Assembly (NCBI GenBank): GCA_019914995.1
Contig: CM034133.1
Location: 4,712,001 to 4,776,000, forward strand
Length of the DNA stretch: 64,000 bases
Source of the DNA: Acanthochlamys bracteata
Lineage: Eukaryota > Streptophyta > Magnoliopsida > Pandanales > Velloziaceae
Direction of reading: 5' to 3'
Shown: positions 59,038 to 64,000 of the stretch, piece after piece
How positions within the stretch are numbered: the stretch's first letter is position 1
How the letters are laid out: each line of letters opens with the position of its first letter
Program-made: the position numbers and the translations under genes
Notes under the pieces: generated by a model
The model's database searches: none
Seen by the model: the letters and a program-made list of their open reading frames with translations, nothing else
What the model was told of the DNA's origin: nothing

Positions 59038-62000
59038 TTATAAATCATCTTCAAATATAGTTGACAACAAAAGCCCCTGTACAAATTCACTCCTTCGAGC
59101 TCTTTCCTCCTGATCCTGATCGGATAGAGGTGCTTTGCTGGATGGCCTACTTAGGAGCAAATGGTATCAGTACTCATAAGTAAGCAAAAAATAAAGACAC
59201 ATCCGACATCAAGAACGCAGAAACAGAAGTGAACTCCAGTAGAGAGTTCATGATAGATGGTTAGGAAAGAAATACTAAAATACTTGAAGAAAGTTGTTCA
59301 TTTTGACAGACATGTATATGTACATTTTTAAAGGGATATACTAGCATACATGATCTGCACATATGATCAAAAGTACATATTTCTCATTAAATCTTTCAGA
59401 AGACGGTTTTCATAAGTGTCTCGTTTTCTTATCTGTAGTACTTGTCCAAACACATGGACCTATCCCACACACATCGCAAAGATGATAAATTTATCAGCAG
59501 TTCTACAATTTACAAAAAGAGCCTTAGCGCAGATATTGTTTTGGCAGCACATTCGATTTAAATCTTCAGCAAATCTATCCCTACACAGAACACATTGCTT
59601 TTCCAAGCATTTGTCATATCATTTGACAAAAGGTTTATCTTTCTTTGGGATAATAGTTATGAGGTGTCTCAGTGCTTTAGCCAAAATGAAGCTCAACACA
59701 TAAAATAGAGAATGTCTTGCCGCCCCTATTCCTATATTCCCCTAATCATGCAGCATTACCCTAGATCCAGGGATGCCATTTTCATAACACCTAAATGTGT
59801 AATCTCTAGGTAGTACAAATCCCGATAGGTTATGTCTGCAATCCAATAGGTCTTCCACGAAAAGCGCACAAACTCATTCTGATGCATTTTGCATTTGCAA
59901 CTACACAACCATCCACCCACCCATTCCCACACACAAACACACTGACCAAAACCAGACATTAGAATCCATCTGGAAAGGGCTAATGCAAAAGTAGACTAGC
60001 ACAAATTGATCCTTTGTTTGAAGTATCAAAAAAATCAAATGCCTGTCATCACAATGACAACAAGAGCATATAGGTTTCAATATTTCTGTTCCTCTCTTTT
60101 TTGTGATTCTCAAATACTAAATTCTAGTCGTCCAAAATAGATTAGGGCATCACCCACTTTCATTTAGGGTGTGTTAAAAGCCCGGAACTCTATTTTCTCT
60201 TAACAGGTTTGGAGTTCCGAAAATTTAATGCGCTTCAGCTTTTCATTGAACTGAGAACTTCACTTCCATTTTATTAGTTAGAAACTCATCAAATTAACTT
60301 TTAATACTTCAGTTCTCACTTCCAAAATACTTTCAAATAAAATTAAAATACAAAAACTAAACTCACTTCCAATTCACCTTTAAAAGAACTCCACTTCCTA
60401 CTTTCCACTTTCATGAACTCACTTTCGCTCTTAAAACACGCCCTTAAGATCTAAAACTAGATTATGGTGCCCAGCTCACCTATTATCATGAGCAACAGTA
60501 TTTTTAATCAAATCTGTTAATAATCCAGCGGTTGTGATATGTGTAGGTGTTTGGCCACAGTGTACTAGACATTATCCGTAATTTGATGAAATATAATAGC
60601 ATAAATTGAACATTGATCTCATAATTTTGTCAAACTTTCAAAGTAAAAGTGCAAGTCATTCTATCTCCACATTTTTCCCTTTTGTTTCTACCAAGCAATC
60701 GATCACAAGACTAACCGCTAAGTCAAACAATTAGTACTTAAAAATTTATTTTTACCTTTATAAAGCTGGTATTGACTGGATAATACTTTCTTAGGCACGA
60801 AAGATAAAAGATTGGACTAAAATCTATTCCAACGAAAAGATTGAACTAAAAGTAAGTACCTCCTCTTTTTCCTTTTTTTCTTTTTATTTCTATATTTCAT
60901 TACATCTTTAAAAAAATTGCATTTCTAATAATTTGAGAGAAAAATATCAAAATTTTTTTAAATTTCTTTTTTTCCTATGAACTCTATCTGCCGTACAAAG
61001 AAAGATAGTCTAGTCTGCACCAACTTTAGAAGAGGAAAAAAGAAATTTTTATTGCGAAGGATTAATTGCTTAGCGTAATGATCCAACGCTAGGCCTAGCA
61101 TTTGGTGTGCGGTCGTAGTGCTTGGCCTAGCAAGAAAGAGTGAAAATAGAGAATAGTGTGAATTACATTTTTATCCTTAAAGTTCAACAAAACTGCAAGA
61201 CTCAATTTGACTTATGCCATTGAATTTCACCAAAATAAATGAATAGCAGCCATAACGTTATGGTTCGAAACTTACAAATATATCACAATTGTAAGATCAA
61301 AGATGAACATATCCAATTAAAAATTTACTATTGTCCATAAAAATAGTTGGTTGCATACCCTAGCCTAGCTCTTACTTATGAACATCACATAACTTCCATG
61401 AAGTGACGAAGGCTGATCCATTCCCAAGACTATCTTTGCGATCCTCATACCCAAAGGATTGCATGGCTATGCTATTTAGTATTAAATTTTTTATTGTCAT
61501 TACTACCACTAGAAAGCATCCTTCGTCATGATCAAGGTGAACTTGATATTAGTACAAGTTTTTCTCTGATATTTAAGTTTCCTATAGTTTTCCTTATCCT
61601 ACTTGTAACAGATCCTCAACCTTATCGCAGCGTATCTAAAATGATAGCATCACAGTTTCATTAAATGCTCTAATTTTCTTATCAATATAGAATTGTAAAA
61701 TTTAAAAGTTCCAAGGCTATATTTCAGGAAAATATTCAACTGACAAAGTAAAAAGTAACTTGCAGAAATCCAAAGTTTAGTTGCAAAGATTTTCTACATC
61801 AGTTATTCACAAACACCCATCTCCAGACAAAAAGGAAACAATATAAATTTTCATTTCCAGTTCTGGGTCTACTCTTCTAGTACATTGAAAACTTTGAAAG
61901 GCTAGTGCAATGAAACAGTAGCTAATCCGATTGTGTGGATCAACTCCAAGTTAAGGAGAGCCAAGTGAAGTGAATGCAATCCACACTAATAAGACCAGTA

Positions 62001-63989
62001 TAACCAAAGCCACTGAATATATTTGCCTAAGAAAAATCTAGCTATTGGTTCTGCTTTTTAAGAATTCTGTCTCTCTGATGAACAACTGTCATCTTAAACA
62101 TCAAAGCTTGGAAGAGATTTAAGAAACTACAGAAACAACGCAATGAACATTAGCTGCCTTTTACAAGAACCCAGACAGTCCATCACTAAAACAACTAAAC
62201 AACATTGAAAAGCTAAAGCTATTTAGCATTTAGAAAATAATGAAGCGAGAGAAATAGAATTACCTCTCATCTACTATCACTCCAGAAGGCTTGCTAACTA
62301 AGCTGCTTTCACTTAAAGGCTTGGCTTGTACATCCTTGGATGAGTCAGCAACAGGTAATGAATATATTAATGATGATAGAAATGGGTCAGTTGCAGCAGT
62401 AGAAGAAGTAGCCATGTATGAAGATCCAGCAAGCAGAGATTGGTACTCCAACTCCTTTCTCAACAAAGAGAGTGTAGAATGAGTCCCAGATGAACCTCTG
62501 CGGAATCTTCTTCTACGTTGCATGTATATTCTTGCTAAGGAAATCAACAACTAAAAGACAATGAAAAATCATAGGCTTTTTCTCCTACAAGGTAGTAGGC
62601 CCTAATAATTCTGCAACGAAAGGAACTAGTAACTAAAACTACTATGATGCTCAAAGTGTATGCAAGGATATCTTAAAGTAATTTGGGTGCTGCATTGTTA
62701 TATGACCAACCATGTCCACCCCCACTTTTGCTGCACAAATAGGGCATACCTACAAATAATGCATGGCAACAGAAATAATTAGCATATACCTTGTGTCTAG
62801 GAGAAGAATGATTATCCAAATGTGAAAACAAATAGAAACTGATTTAAAGTTGTTTTTCTGACATAATCTGATTGTACAATTACAATTACCCACAACTTCT
62901 CAAATTTGATTTCACGTAGCAATTTAAGGCTAGGTGCACGAAGGGATAGTTTCAACTTACTCTGTGCTGCAATCTTATAGCATTAGAAGTTGCATGATGG
63001 ATAAGAAAGTTCAATTTTTATAGATCTAAAACCAAGTAAAAAAAATTCTTGCAGCACTGCATGTTCAAAAAATCAACTGAAGTTTTGGCCTAAATACGGC
63101 TATCCACTGAGAAATAATGAACATGCATGCCAGCCATAGACAAATAAGATCATAATGTGACCCAGGTGCACTAAGAGCAGCCTTTAAAGATCAAAATATC
63201 TTTTGTCAACGCCATAATGTATTGCAGTAGTCTTTAAACAAATGACATGTTTGGAGGTTGATCTTCTAATGAACAAAGAGATTAGACACTGCTTCCTGAA
63301 GGTCAAGTACATTGTATCTTCTCTTATACTTCTCCAACAAAATTAAAACAAGGCAATGACAATAACAAACTGAAGAGAACATAGACCACACCAAATATTC
63401 TATTGATATTTCTTCCTGTAATCTCCTCCAGAAGGCAATATCTTCCATTTCAGTCAACCAGGGCAAACCAAGTCAGCTATTATTTGCTTTTACGCAATCT
63501 AGAAGCTAACTGCTATTCTTTAACATTATCCACGCTGAAGCACCAAGTGTAACCCATTAAAAATGTCAACTCCACAAGCAGAAATACTCAAACAGCATCC
63601 TAAACAATTCAGATCAGAAACAATTCCAGTTTCTTGCTTCATTCACACCCTCAGTGAAACAAAATCAGGCAAATTTTCCCTATATCTCCAACTTACTTAC
63701 AGGAGTAAGAAAAGGATCCAAAAGACAAAAACACACTAAAAGCCTCAACTTTTAATATTTAAATATCGCTCAGGAACATAAGAAAATCATTTTTTTCGAT
63801 TCTCTCGCCTTGAAAGATCGAAAGAGAAAAAGCATACCCCATTATTAGCCTCAGTTGGATGTTCATCATCAATATGAAAGCAAAGACCGATTATGTCGAA
63901 ATCTTCTGAGCAGAACGGGCATGGAAACTCCCCTCGGCTGTAGTCCTCTTCACCAGCACCATCAATCTCTTCGAACCCAAGATACGGAT
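59038..63989 (-). CDS. DI19: DEHYDRATION-INDUCED 19 (DI19) zinc-finger protein, first exon outside window
   Basis: Exons on the minus strand: 63989-63838, 62749-62672, 62523-62264, 59146-59038; exon 1 lies beyond 64000. An acceptor (TTTTTTAG at 63990-63996) marks the start of the visible coding part, which supplies 200 codons including stop. PYLGFEEIDG and the two Cys2/His2-like fingers (CPFCSEDFDIIGLCFHIDDEH and, after the next intron, CPICAAKVGVDMVGHITMQH) are the DI19 zinc-binding domain. The basic MQRRRRFRR follows, then STLSLLRKEL and the C-terminal DI19 domain (LSDQDQEERARRSEFVQGLL, LSTIFEDDL). DI19 proteins are nuclear, phosphorylated by calcium-dependent kinases, and act in drought and salt responses. 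The third intron is of the rare AT-AC class. The fourth is 3.1 kb and holds a MITE. Confidence 0.94.
60167..60443. mobile_element. Tourist-like MITE in the last intron of DI19
   Basis: The ends GGGTGTGTTAAAAG and CTCTTAAAACACGCCC are inverted repeats with two differences. TTA flanks both sides (60164-60166 and 60444-60446), the target duplication typical of PIF/Harbinger MITEs. The interior consists of repeated CACTTCCA/CACTTTC-like blocks and has no reading frame. Confidence 0.8.
62524..62671 (-). other. U12-type AT-AC intron of DI19
   Basis: On the minus strand the intron begins ATATCCTTGC, matching the AT-AC U12 donor consensus ATATCCTT, and ends AATATAC. A branch-point-like TTCCTTAGC lies at 62542-62534, with its A about 12 bases before the intron end, the normal U12 spacing. 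Excision joins YFK to MQRRRR in frame. No GT donor in the vicinity would give the conserved protein. Confidence 0.88.
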
Positions 63990-64000
63990 CTAAAAAATTT

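Overview
This is a nuclear window from a flowering plant, almost certainly a eudicot. Its genes have many short exons with GT-AG introns and AT-rich introns. Intergenic DNA is very AT-rich and full of small DNA-transposon relics, and every recognisable protein is of a plant-specific or plant-typical type. The species cannot be fixed from the sequence.

Layout: 0-5.7 kb, AT-rich DNA and MITE relics with no gene I can name. 6.2-10.0 kb (+), a nine-exon mitochondrial-carrier-family NAD+ transporter (NDT1-like). 11.6-13.7 kb, a possible untranslated transcription unit. 14.4-16.2 kb, DNA-transposon copies, including an hAT element with a perfect 8-bp target duplication. 17.8-18.8 kb (+), an intronless carboxylesterase (CXE) with a MITE just upstream. 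19.8-29.2 kb, a transposon-dense block. It holds two inverted copies of an ~850-bp element, an hAT-type element that has picked up a piece of a coding gene, a short tandem repeat, and a non-autonomous chromovirus-type LTR retrotransposon. 31-34 kb, MITEs and a decayed phytoglobin (plant haemoglobin) pseudogene. 34.9-37.3 kb, an old ~1.1-kb direct duplication of non-coding DNA. 37.4-38.1 kb (-), intronless PEX11A-type peroxisome proliferation protein. 39-42 kb, a pair of diverged direct repeats bracketing a five-unit 37-bp minisatellite. 45.7-52.4 kb (+), a seven-exon PP2C phosphatase whose 4.9-kb last intron contains a LINE relic. 52.8-53.8 kb (-), a DUF1218 membrane-protein gene carrying four frame breaks. 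54.7-57.6 kb (-), a calmodulin-binding CBP60-type protein with one frame break. 59.0-64.0 kb (-), a DI19 zinc-finger gene cut by the window end, whose middle intron is a U12-type AT-AC intron.

The genes do not form a pathway. They are ordinary housekeeping, signalling and stress genes: NAD+ import, ester hydrolysis, peroxisome division, phosphatase signalling, calcium/calmodulin defence signalling and drought response. The most interesting features are the Pack-type hAT element at 21.4-23.2 kb, the AT-AC intron in DI19, the phytoglobin relic, the recombination-like structure around the LTR element, and a cluster of single-base frame breaks at 52.8-55.4 kb. No wholly new system is evident.
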